Of a DNA stretch of 64,000 nucleotides, positions 1 to 10,819 are shown in pieces. The number at the start of each line of letters is the position of its first letter. Within the stretch, counting starts at the first letter, position 1. The translations under genes and the position numbers were made by a program. Source of the stretch: Antedon mediterranea (Eukaryota > Echinodermata > Crinoidea > Comatulida > Antedonidae); NCBI RefSeq assembly GCF_964355755.1, contig NC_092673.1, positions 2,671,001-2,735,000 of the forward strand, given 5' to 3'. The notes under the pieces were generated by a model. The model searched no databases. It saw only the letters and a program-made list of their open reading frames with translations, and was not told where the DNA came from.

Positions 1-390
1 CATCATTCTAAAGATTACATAATCTAGGCCTAGGCCTAGCCTAGATAGAGTAGAGAGGCAGCCCGGGTATGCCTATCTATGCCGCTGCTGCACACTGTGT
101 GTGTCTGCCTAGATATGATTAATGTGTAGAGCCTAGCCAGTCAGGCCAGCCTATTATTTTAATGTGAATAATAAAGTACATTACCAATTAATTAGGGCTT
201 TTAAACTTGATACCTTGCAAAACAAACCACGAAAAAGTCCTAGAGAGAGAGAAGACGTACGTACGACGTATATGGGAAATTGCAGCAGCCGTTTTTAATT
301 TTATTAGTGTACCTTTTATAGAGGTCGCTCTCACCTTTTTACTTTGTTCTCTTTGTCATCCTCGGAGGAACTGTTCAACCCATACAAATA
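1..390. other. Intergenic, no gene seen
   Basis: No convincing coding region is visible. The first 60 bases are built from overlapping TAGGCCTA/CCTAGGC palindromes, a motif that recurs across the window. The short reading frame at 207-398 has no recognisable domain. Confidence 0.5.
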
Positions 391-1375
391 ATTTATAATA
401 ATAATAATAAGCTTTATTTAATCACGGATACTTAACTCAACTAAAAGTTGTTTTTCAGTAAGACCGTGCTCAAAGGAAAACACCAACAATAATAAATGTA
501 AAAAGCAGATATCAAATCAAATAATAAAACAATTACAGAAGCAAAAAACAAAAGCAGATAATAAAACAATTACAATGAAATAAAATGAAACAAGGATACA
601 CTTACTAACTATAAAATTAAATAAGCAGTTAACAGTTTCTTAAAAAGAGAGACAGTTCACATTTTTAATATCTTCATGTAGCTCATTCCAAACCTTGGCA
701 CCTCAATATGATAAGCTACGTTTTTTGTAGTTTGTTTTTGGTTTTGGTACTAAATTTGGCTTAGTTCTAATATTATAGTAATTGTTTTTGATATTGAACT
801 TATTTAATAAATATGGAGGTGCAAGGTTGTTCATAATCTTAAACATAACAATAGCTTCATTTATATATAATCTTTCATCTAAGTTCATCCAATTTAGACT
901 TTGTAGAGCTTGAGTACTATAGAGTCGGTTTGAGATTTGTTTGTAATAACTTTTGCTGCGCGATTTTGAAGAACTTGTAGTGTTTTACTTTGAGTTATAT
1001 TTGAACGTCCCCAAACAACATGGCAATACTCAAGATGAGGAGCCATAAGTGATTTGTATAGTTTGCATTGAATTTCTTTTGGAAATATATTATTAGTCTT
1101 TTTTAAGTAGTACAAGTTCTGCAAAGCCTTAGATTTTACATTATCGATTTGTGAGCACCAAGAAAGATTATTATCTAATATCACACCAAGGTGTTTACAT
1201 TTATTTACACGAGAGATTGGTTCTCCATCTATGTTAATGTTGACTTGTAAGTCAGATAGTTTACTTAACTTCTGTCTCGTTCCAATTAGGCCTAACATAA
1301 ATTCAGTTATTTTAACATTTAGGCTAAGTTTTTGCATATGAGCCATCTTTTAAGACACAATAAAGTCAGAATTTA
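391..1375 (-). mobile_element. 5'-truncated non-LTR retrotransposon (3' end of reverse transcriptase ORF)
   Basis: The minus strand from 1346 to 894 reads as the end of a reverse transcriptase: a KHLGVILDNNLSW block is followed by SLMAPHLEYCHVVWG, the thumb and post-RT signature of Jockey/CR1-like LINEs. A second frame (888-703) continues with the usual C-terminal tail (INEAIVMFKIMNNLAPPYL), so at least one frameshift separates the two pieces. The 3' end, at low coordinates, closes with a TTA-type microsatellite at 395-411, as expected for target-primed insertion. The endonuclease and the catalytic RT core are missing, so this is a dead fragment. Clade assignment within the LINEs is not certain. 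Confidence 0.8.
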
Positions 1376-2535
1376 TTGTTTCAGTAAGGTTATTAATTTA
1401 CTGTACAATAATACATTAAATGAGACAAATTGTAAAATTAAATAGAATAAATTAATATTAATGTTTTTTAATCGTCCTAGCCTATCACAGGACGATTAAA
1501 AAATGACATAAAACGTATAAAGTGTTTGTTGTTGGAATGAATGCTGTACCTATCTGTAATAGGCCTAGCATTTATGATAGGCGAGTTTAAAATCACCCAT
1601 TACTTACTTACTTACTTGTTTGCATAGCTATCCCCATTATTGGGGACATTTCGCCGTCATTGACATTATGTTGACATAGCACAACAATGAGAGACGTTAG
1701 TTGCTATTTTAATATGGTGATTTTTCAAAACGCAACACTATTATGAATTGAATATTGAATAAGGAATCTGGCCTACAGTACATAATTAATCATGCATATT
1801 ATCAAAGCATTTTAGAGTTGTGGTTCTTTGTGTAGCCTATTCCTTTATAATGTGCCCACGAGTCTGTAATTATTTTATTATTGAACAATTTTTCAAAGGA
1901 TTAATACAGGAAGTGACACAAAACTTACTTTATCGTAGACGTATCTGGTGCTAATCTACTACAACTAACTTAAGTAAGAAATATTTTGTTATCATTTTGG
2001 CATTTTCTTCGACAACAACTAGCCTAATTTTCCTTTATCTCATTAATCTGTTAACGAATTCGGTTATTCCCTGTTTTCATTTATTCGGCCGATTCTCGGT
2101 ACTGTATCTATTTCATTCTTTCTTTATTTATTTACCAATATTTCCGAAGTATCATAGGAATATTTGGTAATACAACATCACATGTGTTTCACATGTATCT
2201 AGTAGGCATAGTAACCTATTTGTGCTAGTGTAGTATTCTTTTTATGTTATGTTATGTTATGTACAAACAAACCAAGCCTTAACCAACTTTATGACTGAGG
2301 CACCACATGTAATACAAATATGATATGCAGGCCTATTCCGATCCTATGATGCTTCGGAAAAGATAGTATGTGGACATAGCCTACAGCAGCACTGAGGATC
2401 TGGAGTTTTATTTCAATTTTCTATTATCAATGCTTGGTCGTCACTAAATCATAGCCTATGTCATGATCCACAAACGTGTATAATCATTACTTTTATTTTA
2501 TTTTAATATATAGATAATATTGACAATTTGGCAAG
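1376..2535. other. Upstream flank of LRR receptor gene
   Basis: No gene is seen. It holds a 15-bp-stem hairpin (1465-1502), a short ACTT microsatellite near 1600 and a TTATG repeat near 2245. A pyrimidine-rich run ending in ATATATAG at about 2492-2513 could be a 3' splice site for a 5' UTR exon of the receptor gene. No clear TATA box or CpG-rich promoter can be identified. Confidence 0.4.
1465..1502. repeat. Short perfect hairpin
   Basis: The arms TTTTTTAATCGTCCT and AGGACGATTAAAAAA are exact reverse complements around a 10-base loop. The T-run and A-run at the ends make it look like a mini foldback insertion. No function can be assigned. Confidence 0.75.
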
Positions 2536-4605
2536 ATGGTGTTGTCTGTTTCATTAGCCTGTATTTTGCTGTACTACACATTGGTACAACAATGCTACGT
2601 CACATATGCAAACTGTATCATCAGAGATAATACGAGATGTGAGTGTGACTTAACCAAGAAGAACATCACAGAATTAAACTGCAAAGGAGTAACCACTCTG
2701 GTAGTTGTATACAACTACACTTCAGAATGGTCAAGAGGGATAGACTTGACAGAATTTGTAAACTTAACACTTTACAGTGAGGGAGCTTCAACATGGCCAA
2801 ATGGATTAAATCTTACGTTTACTAAGATTGTTAACGTGAACCTATCAGGAAACGCGTTCCAAACAATACCAAGCGTTTATCTACCACCAAACTTAAAAAC
2901 ATTAGACATTTCTAAGAACAAGATTATGGAGGTTTCAGAAAAAACATTTACGAAGTTTATACATCTACAAATACTTGATATCTCACATAATGATATATCT
3001 GAAATTAGCACTGATGCGTTTGTCGGGTTGTGCAAATTGGAGCAGCTGAACTTAGATGGAAATCGACTTACAGATTTTACCAAATTTGCTAAGGCACTCA
3101 AACAAACACCATCCTTAACGCGTTTAAGTTTAGCAAATAACATGTTAGAAACTGTGTTCATTCTGGATTTAAACCAACTTCAGTTCTTAAACCTACAAAA
3201 CAATAAAATAAGTAATATATTAGTTAAAAAGTGTACGTATGAAGTACAAAACCTTCAACAAATAGATTTCCGACATAATGATCTCAAAAAACTTCCGACA
3301 TCCATAGCAGCCGCTCTTAACGAGACAGAATTGCTACTCTCTGGCAATCCGCAGTTAAAATGTGATTGTGAGGTACTGTATCCTATAAAAACACGTGTTT
3401 GTAAAGATGTAAACGTGAATTTACCAGAACAATGTAAGAAGTCATCAATCGTCACAATAAAAGACACAATTTATTCTGATTCAAACATTTTGTCGTCAGG
3501 TAGTTCTCGTCAGGAAACTACGTCAGGTAATTGCAACGGTCATAAACAACAGCCTCACCTTCGTAACGAAGTGATGGACATTTGTTGGGATGTTCCTGAA
3601 GATGCTTGTGAAGAGATCAAAGACCTTGTCAGTATAACAGAAGAAGGTTTTCTCAACTTGTCCGAAGCCAATCATTTAGACATATCTGGTGATTACAGTT
3701 ACAAAGAGTTCCACACATGCCATGAAACGTATCTTTACACAATAACTGGAAAGGTTATCTACAATGGCACAGTCACACAAGAAGTACAAACATGTTCTCC
3801 GACGAAATCAAATCATTGTGAACAAGAAAATGTGACATCTGAATCGCCTGATTCAGTGCTGTTTGTTCTTTTGATATTTGTCCCTGTAGGCCTATGTGTT
3901 TTAGTGGTTGTGGCATATATACGGAGAAGAAAAAAAGAAAGACAAACCAAATCAAAGCAAAAAAATAGGCCTGCCATACAAGATATTCATATATGTTCCC
4001 AGTCATCTGCCCCACACACGCCTGTGAAACCACCTTCTGGGATCAGTTCAGTCGGTGTAAAGATCCAGTCCGCTAATTCGATTACTTTTGTTACGGAAAA
4101 TGGATTTTTGTTGGATAGAAAGAGTTCCACGTCGTCTCTTCATACCAAACTAAACACGCCGATTCCTAGAAACGGAATCGAAGCTGCGGAACTACACTAC
4201 AAGTTTACTGCTGTCGATGAAGACGGATATCTTTTGGTAACCGAATCAGTAACTGCGGACAGTCTCGTCAATGGATATTTCACATACATTTCAAATGAAT
4301 CTGAAAATGAAGTTATAGTCGACGAATATGGCTATGTATCTCTTTATTCAAAGATTCCAACAATTCAAGAAAGTAATTGCACTCTGTTTTTGAGAAAAGA
4401 CCAAGGAGAGCTAGGGCAATTGGTGTTAGATGAAAACCAATATGTTAGACTTATTGAACAAGACCATGTATACACTAAACTCAACACTACTTGGGGACTG
4501 CTTAAATTTTGGGAGAAGAAGGAGAAAAGTGGGCCTATGGCAAACTGTCTATTGAAAAAAGCGCTTAGTGCAAAGAAACAAAAAACTTCAGTAAATACAT
4601 GTTAA
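2536..4605 (+). CDS. Leucine-rich repeat type I membrane receptor with ITAM-like tyrosine tail
   Basis: Single-exon 689-aa protein. The start ATG has a purine at -3 and G at +4. Residues 1-25 form a signal peptide, followed by a short Cys-rich cap (CECDL). About seven leucine-rich repeats run from residue 99 to 275 (for example LKTLDISKNKI, LQILDISHNDI, LEQLNLDGNRL), closed by an LRRCT-like cap starting CDCEVLYP at 276. A Cys-containing spacer (306-440) precedes one membrane helix (441-462) and the stop-transfer RRRKK. The 227-residue cytoplasmic tail has no TIR or kinase domain. It carries spaced acidic-aromatic modules: F524, Y565 (DEDGYLLV), Y600 (DEYGYVSL) and Y636/Y646, where YVRL-x6-YTKL fits the ITAM pattern. 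By inference it is a cell-surface recognition receptor signalling through SH2 proteins. Several Asn-X-Ser/Thr sites lie in the ectodomain. It could also be an adhesion or neuronal LRR protein. The 3' end is partly duplicated downstream. Confidence 0.88.
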   Translation: MVLSVSLACILLYYTLVQQCYVTYANCIIRDNTRCECDLTKKNITELNCKGVTTLVVVYNYTSEWSRGIDLTEFVNLTLYSEGASTWPNGLNLTFTKIVNVNLSGNAFQTIPSVYLPPNLKTLDISKNKIMEVSEKTFTKFIHLQILDISHNDISEISTDAFVGLCKLEQLNLDGNRLTDFTKFAKALKQTPSLTRLSLANNMLETVFILDLNQLQFLNLQNNKISNILVKKCTYEVQNLQQIDFRHNDLKKLPTSIAAALNETELLLSGNPQLKCDCEVLYPIKTRVCKDVNVNLPEQCKKSSIVTIKDTIYSDSNILSSGSSRQETTSGNCNGHKQQPHLRNEVMDICWDVPEDACEEIKDLVSITEEGFLNLSEANHLDISGDYSYKEFHTCHETYLYTITGKVIYNGTVTQEVQTCSPTKSNHCEQENVTSESPDSVLFVLLIFVPVGLCVLVVVAYIRRRKKERQTKSKQKNRPAIQDIHICSQSSAPHTPVKPPSGISSVGVKIQSANSITFVTENGFLLDRKSSTSSLHTKLNTPIPRNGIEAAELHYKFTAVDEDGYLLVTESVTADSLVNGYFTYISNESENEVIVDEYGYVSLYSKIPTIQESNCTLFLRKDQGELGQLVLDENQYVRLIEQDHVYTKLNTTWGLLKFWEKKEKSGPMANCLLKKALSAKKQKTSVNTC

Positions 4606-5440
4606 GAAAACGTATAAAAATATATATATAGATACTGAAACAGATCAGTGCGTAGGCTAATAGATAAACAAAAAGAGATATAGATAACGCTATAAATAAG
4701 AAAATATATATTCAAGAATTTAAGAAATTGAGTGGATATTACGGTAGTACAACTTAATATAATATAAATGGACAACGGATATTAAAACATTGTACATTAT
4801 CTACTCATATTGTATAATTATTTAAAAAATTATACAGATTAACAAAATAAAATTGTACAAACTAACTTTTGCAAGATAATTAAGTGACATGATATACAAT
4901 ATTAGGCCTAATCAATATTATTATGGCCGTATCCTTTCCATTATGGTTTATTAATAAATGTTAATTAATACACTGAAACATTACAAATAAGGAAACATGT
5001 TTAAAAGTGTGCATTGCTTAAAACTATATTAAAATAATCAAATCTTGATTATACTGTTTGTTATGTTCATTGAATTGAAGGGGAAAAAAGATTCTTGTTC
5101 TATGTTAACGGTTATTACATCCTGATTTTACACTTTGTTGTTTATAGATATATAGGTCGATCTTAAATCGCCTGGTACATTTTAACCTGTTTAGTTTCAC
5201 TGAATTTTATAAAAGTGCAAAACGATTATTTCCATTTTTAAATTTACTAAACATTATTAAAGGGTATATCGAATGAAAATAAAAGTTATAACCACTGTAA
5301 CAAAGGACCATTTATATTGGTCTTGTTTTTTTGTAAAAATCTACTGTAATATTATACCTTATTGTGGTTACCATTATAACAATTGTACGATTGATTGAAT
5401 AAAGTTCGCATATAGTTATATGTCTTTTACGTTTGCGTTC
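4606..5440 (+). other. 3' flank / probable 3' UTR of LRR receptor gene
   Basis: AT-rich sequence with several AATAAA-type signals, for example near 4847 and 5397, the latter followed by a T-rich run. No other gene is visible. Parts of it recur at 5560-5700 and 6200-7030. Confidence 0.5.
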
Positions 5441-6045
5441 ATAATGTTGAAGAACTTAAATATAAAGCAGACACGGACTTTACCGCCAACAAAAGACTAC
5501 ATAGGCGGCGATTTCCTAGAAAAAAAAACTACAAGGAAATAAATTTTAAAAAGTGTGTCTTGCCTAAATTTATTATAAAATCCTGATTGTACTGTTTGTT
5601 TTGTTGTAAATCGATCTTAAATCATCTATGGTACATTTTAACCTGTTCGGTTTCATTGAATTTTTGTACAAGTGCAAACATTAGGCCTAATTGTTCTATT
5701 TTAAACATTATTACAGGGTAGAAGCATGGTACTGCTTGTCCCTTTGAGTTCAGTGTTTGAGTACTATACTCAAATTACATTATTATTTTCACGAGAAACC
5801 AGAAAGCTACGCCGTCGGCAAAAGGAGATTCGACCAAATATCACAATGCATTTTATCTGATTGATTGATATTGACTTTGTTCCATTTCATGCACGTATGA
5901 AAAATAAAGTTGAGTAACATTGTAAACAGCTGACTCAAAGCTACTCCACGGTAGGCCTATAGGCCTATTAAACATTTCCCTTGCAATTAAACTATGAAGT
6001 ACTTGACTGTACTTTCAATTTATAATTATTTTATTGAACAATACA

Positions 6046-6080
6046 AAACCAAAACAAAACAAAACAAAACAAAACAAAAC
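6046..6080. repeat. (AAAAC)n microsatellite
   Basis: Roughly seven AAAAC/AAAACC units sit exactly at the 5' junction of the duplicated receptor tail. This suggests that slippage or recombination at the microsatellite took part in the duplication. Confidence 0.8.
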
Positions 6081-6500
6081 TGAACACTACTTGGGGCTGC
6101 TTTAATGCTGGGAGAAGAAGGAGAAAAGTGGGCCTATGGTCAAAAAAGTGCTTAGTGCAAAAAAAAAAAAAACACGTCAGTAAATACAGGTTAAGAAAAC
6201 GTATAGAAAAAAAACCAGATCAGTGCATAGGCTAATAGATAAACAAAAAAAAAGAGATATAGATAACGCTATATATAAGAAAATATATATTCAAGAATTA
6301 AGAAATTGAGTGGATTTTACGGTAGTACAACTTCTGAATAGACTCAGTGAATATAAATGGACAACGGATATTAAAACATTGTACATTATACTACTCAGTG
6401 GGGCATTGTATAATTATTTTAAAAATTACAGATTAATAAAATTGTACAAACTAACTTTTACAAGATAATTAAGTGACATTGTACTATGCCATATTCTTTC
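6080..6500 (+). pseudogene. Duplicated 3' terminus of the LRR receptor gene
   Basis: This stretch repeats the end of the receptor coding region and its 3' flank (about 4478-4890). CACTACTTGGGG, the GAAGAAGGAGAAAAGTGGGC block, the AGTAAATAC...GTTAAGAAAACG stretch around the stop codon and the following flank all recur in order. The copied coding part has small deletions and an extended A-run, so the frame is broken. No upstream ectodomain copy is present. It is best read as a decayed segmental duplicate. Confidence 0.8.
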
Positions 6501-6565
6501 TATACGTGTACGTATAACGGTTAATTAATAAATGACAAATTACTAATAAGGAAATACATATTTTT

Positions 6566-7341
6566 AAATAAATCCAAAAGTACTATGCAGAAACGTTTAT
6601 TGGTGTGTTTTTATTTTCTGTGATTATAAACAAGTAAAAATAGTATTGATGCATTTATACAGTCATTATTGCAGACAGCATAACTTTTCCGGTTTCTAGT
6701 GAAAATGACGATGTACAATACTTATTGCCGCCTACACCTTTCATTGCCTAAAACTATTAAAATAATCAAATCTTGATTATACTGTTTGTTATATACAGTA
6801 TACTGTACTGTAGATTGATCTTAATCACCTATGTTACATTTTAACCTGTTTATTAGGTTTATCATAGAGATATTATAGTGAACTATAATATCTCTATGGG
6901 TTTATTGAAGCTTATAAAGGTGAAAAATCCTTCCATGCGGTTATTAAATCCTCTTTGTACTTACGGTTTGCTGTTGTCTACAACAACCTGTTTAGTTTCA
7001 TTGAATTATATAAAAGTGCAAAACTGTTATTATTTAAAGTTTACCAACCATTATTATTATTACCACAAAGGGCCTTTATGTCTTTTACGTTTGAGCATGG
7101 AGGTATACCTCCATGGTTTGAGTTCATAAAGTACAGGAGACGGACTTTACCGTCAACAAAAGACAAAACGTGTAGGCGGCGTTGAGTATTGTACATCGTC
7201 ATTTTCACTAGAAACCGGAAAAGTTATGCTGTCTGCAATAATGACTGTATAAATGCATCAATACTATTTTTACTTGTTTATAATCACAGAAAATAAAAAC
7301 ACACCAATAAACGTTTCTGCATAGTACTTTTGGATTTATTT
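6566..7341. repeat. Large near-perfect inverted repeat (arms ~156 bp)
   Basis: 6566-6722 is the reverse complement of 7186-7341, with very few differences visible over the whole arm. The spacer of about 463 bases contains receptor-flank duplicate sequence. The arms include ACTATGCAGAAACG / CGTTTCTGCATAGT. It could be the terminal repeats of a transposon or an inverted duplication. Confidence 0.85.
6863..6898. repeat. Perfect 17-bp-arm palindrome
   Basis: CATAGAGATATTATAGT is followed after two bases by its exact reverse complement. It lies inside the spacer of the larger inverted repeat. Function unknown. Confidence 0.8.
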
Positions 7342-7481
7342 TAATGAACAGAATAAAAACATCATTTTAATTGTTACAAACTGATTAATGCTGTTTAAAT
7401 GTAAACCTTGAAATTAAGACAAAAACAAATAATACCAAAAAAACCCAATTTAACATTTACACAAGCAACTCAATGATCCAG

Positions 7482-7623
7482 ATCATAGGCAAATTCCACA
7501 ATACAGCATCCCATGTGTTTAACATGTGATGTCTGTATCACTGAAGGTTAGGAAAGGTCATGATACAGGCTTCATAATATGTCTTTCACATGTGATGCTG
7601 TATCACAGAATTTGCCTATGATA
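7482..7623. mobile_element. Small TIR element (MITE-like)
   Basis: The ends ATCATAGGCAAATTC and GAATTTGCCTATGAT are inverted, and the homology continues inward through a GATACAGCATCACATGTG-like block on both sides. Non-coding and about 140 bp, so a non-autonomous element. A diverged relative of one end occurs near 9225-9265. Confidence 0.7.
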
Positions 7624-8155
7624 CTGTGGAAATGTAGATACAGTACTGAGAATCGGCTAAAAGCAAACAGTATAATCTATATTAAACCTCTTAAAAGCCA
7701 CCAAAACTTGATACTGTATTTAAAAATGGAAAAAAAACCCCAATATAACAAAATATTTTCATCACTTACTAATGTAATATTATACAAATAATGAATGTTT
7801 ATGAGTGTAATGGTATTAAACGATCGTTTATTAATGCGTACTATTGCACGCAATGTGACCCACATTCGTCCAATCAAATGACAGGAATTTATTTAGGTGT
7901 TATATAAATTGGTATATTAAACATTTCCCTTGCAATTAAAATATGGAATACTTTACTGTACTTTCAATTAATTTATAATTATTGAACAATACAAAACCAT
8001 AACAAGTTATAATATTATTTACAGTTTAAATTTTGTACATCATGGTTTGAATCAGCGAAGTACTGCAAAAATACGACATTTATCGTCGACAGTGATACTT
8101 AAGCGACGCAATGTGTACTATTAGCCGCACAGTAAAACCCATAGCGTTACAATTA

Positions 8156-8309
8156 AAGCGCGGTTCCCACTCGGACGCTACGCAAGGACGTAGACGCAAC
8201 GCAAACCAGTTGACCAATCACAAGCGATGAATTATTTGAACTGTCGCTTGTCATTGGTCAACACGCTTGAGTTTACGTCCTTGTGCTGCGTCCTGTTGGA
8301 ACCAAGCAT
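8156..8309. mobile_element. MITE family B copy 1
   Basis: Terminal inverted repeats AAGCGCGGTTCCCACT and GTTGGAACCAAGC flank AAGGACGTAGACGCAACGC and its inverse. This copy is the most diverged family member. TAA/TTA trinucleotides at the borders fit a 3-bp target duplication. Confidence 0.8.
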
Positions 8310-8916
8310 TAAAGTTTGAACACATGACTCGTCTTATTTGTGGGCCTTGTTATATTGTGGTTACCTGCACTGACTATTATTTCACTCCGCACTTTTTACA
8401 TAGTGGTCAAATAAACACTATTTGGTCACCTTCAAAATTGTACATTATAATTCTTTCTTATACCATATTCGTAGGCCTACTGTATTTATTTTTGTGACCA
8501 CCTTAATTTTCACGAATTTTTTAGAGAAAATCCTTTCAATTTATATATTTGTTAAAATTCCGAATATAAAATAATCACTAAAATGACGCATATAATTACA
8601 AATGCAGTATTTACAAAGAGATTATATAATTCATTAGGTAATTATATAACATCTTTGAGTATTTGGTAATCTGCTAAAAAAAAACCACTTGTGAAGGAAT
8701 CAGATAATTACTACTTTCGAAAGCACTTATGTTTACATAATAAATATATCAAACAAACTGTATTTATAATAATCAAAATATGTCTTAAATCCCAATAAAT
8801 TTAACCAAATAAATGAAAACCAAAACTAAACTAAATAAAACCATCATTTATCAGCTACAAATTATAGCAATTCTGGTCTAATAATACTATACATTTTGTG
8901 AATATGAAAAGAAACT
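8310..8916. other. AT-rich intergenic DNA
   Basis: No gene, RNA or repeat boundary could be supported here. The short open frame at 8267-8497 begins inside the family B element and has no recognisable domain. Confidence 0.4.
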
Positions 8917-9079
8917 AAAGCTTTGTCTACACAATCAAACTACTTTGACAAAATATATGTGATGTGCCCAAATATGGCAGTGTATGCCCAAATATGGTAC
9001 TGATATGACATCATCATCATGTCCATATATGGGCACATCACTTTTTGTCACATAAAGTTTGATAGTGTAGACATAGTTT
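8917..9079 (+). mobile_element. MITE family A copy 1
   Basis: AAGCTTTGTCTACAC at the left and GTTTGATAGTGTAGACATAG at the right are the family A inverted ends. The interior has two AAATATGG-type internal units and the TATATGGGCACATCAC block. This is the forward orientation as defined here: left end with CTAGTTTGACAAA, right end with CATAAAGTTTG. Confidence 0.88.
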
Positions 9080-10819
9080 TATATACGTAATAGTTGTCAG
9101 TCTGAATTATATATTTCAAAACCTGTGTAATCATCTACTGTCTGCATAACCAATAATTTATAGATATAAGTATTGAATACATAAATCCAGTGAAAACAGT
9201 TACAATGTTTTTTTTATGGCCTGTGATACTTACGTGACACTGTATTATAGAATGCGCCTATGATACAGTACATATTATAGACACAGTACTGAAAATGTGG
9301 TAAATATATAGTGTGACATGATATCAAATCTTAAAATATACATTTTCAATACAAGATATGTTTGTCTGACAAACAAGACATCATAGCAATAACGTACACA
9401 AATACCAACAGCTATGAGAACCCTATATTAAAATTTTATTAATTAATTATTACTTTTTTTAAACATTATTCATTAAAATGTATTAAATGGAATGTTGTTG
9501 TTGTTATTTCCATGGAAACGTAAAATAATCATATCAAAGATGTACAAAGTATAACACAGCAATATGAAACTAATTTTCTACAAACGTATTTTCACTCAAT
9601 TTTGTTATACAACAGAATTAATACTGAAACTCTGTTATTCACAGAAATGAAACCATATTGAATATGACTAAAGTTAATATAATAGAGTTTTTTAGGTATA
9701 AGAGATCTAAACTACACTAAAGAGTTTTTATTATTAAGATCTATAGAAACTGATGAACTGATAAACTAATGGATACATGTAGGCAACAGTGACTAATCAG
9801 GGAGGTGAAAAAATAATAATAATTATTATTTGTTCACCTCCCTGGACTAATCAAACTGAATAACTCTTAAAGGAATTGATATAACAGCCAACTATTAACA
9901 ATAGATAGGCTGGTAACTGTTACATTTGTGTGTGACAATACATCATTAATAGGGAAAAGTTAGATGGCTGTACAATTTTTTATAAATTTGTAATAGTTAC
10001 TATACAGTTATGCAAATAACACAAATACTTTTTGTTCATAGAAAAAAATACAGATCCAGAGTGACTATACCATGTGATGTACCAAACAGAGCAAAGGTTA
10101 AGTGATATCGACCAATTTAAAGCATTTTACACGTTAGATGGCTGTACACTTTTATGAATTTCTAATAGACTATTCAGTTATGTAAATAAGACTTTTTGTT
10201 CATAGAAAGAAACACAGACCCAGAGTCACTATACCATGCGATGTACCGAATATAGCAAAGGTTATATCGACCAATCAGAGTTTACCATTAAAGCATTTAC
10301 ATGCACATCCATTCATTATTTAGATGAAGATTATAGTGTGAACACAACCTTAGGGTTACCATTTATAATACATATTTTAGTGCAGTTAGGCGATAGGACG
10401 TTAATTGTACCAACTTTACTGTACTAACTGCGTGTATAAATAACTTTCTACACAAACTATATTTGATTTACTATAAAATCAGCGTAAATTGCACTTAAAT
10501 CATTTAACACAAACATCTAAATGTGTGTATACAATAAGATTAAATATATTCAATTTGTTGTAATTAATTAACTTATTTCAATAAAGGCAAAAAACTGCAT
10601 CAAATATCCAAGGCACGTAAAATTAAATAATTCAAATGCAAATAAAAGCAACTATTTAATAAAAAGCATAATTAAAATATAATTAATCCAATGCTATATT
10701 TTAGACTATACAAAAGTATACTACATGTATTTGTAGTTAATATATAATTATTAACTTTGTTATTGTTCATTTAAATGTAAAGAAAAGCAAGCATAAAAGC
10801 AAAAGGAATATTACAATAT
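9080..10819. other. AT-rich intergenic DNA with local duplication
   Basis: No gene is seen. An imperfect direct duplication is visible: the block around 9950-10100 (TTAGATGGCTGTAC, TTTTTGTTCATAGAAA, CCAGAGT, CTATACCATG) recurs around 10135-10280. The frame at 10236-10427 lies partly in the second copy and has no domain. Confidence 0.5.
9791..9853. repeat. 45-bp palindrome flanked by 9-bp direct repeats
   Basis: GACTAATCA at 9791-9799 and 9845-9853 flanks a hairpin whose arms are CAGGGAGGTGAA-like and TTCACCTCCCTG, with an AATAATAATT centre. The arrangement looks like a tiny foldback insertion with a 9-bp target-site duplication. Confidence 0.75.

Larger units (their letters stand above)
5440..7992. 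repeat. Duplicated 3'-flank blocks of the LRR receptor locus
   Basis: Blocks such as ATCTTGATTATACTGTTTGT, CATTTTAACCTGTT and GGACTTTACCG recur in similar order in the 5.0-5.7 kb and 6.7-7.2 kb stretches. A block with CATTTCCCTTGCAATTAAA occurs near 5970 and again near 7925. The picture is two to three diverged direct copies of the 3' flank with indels. No coding region survives other than the receptor tail remnant. Confidence 0.65.
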
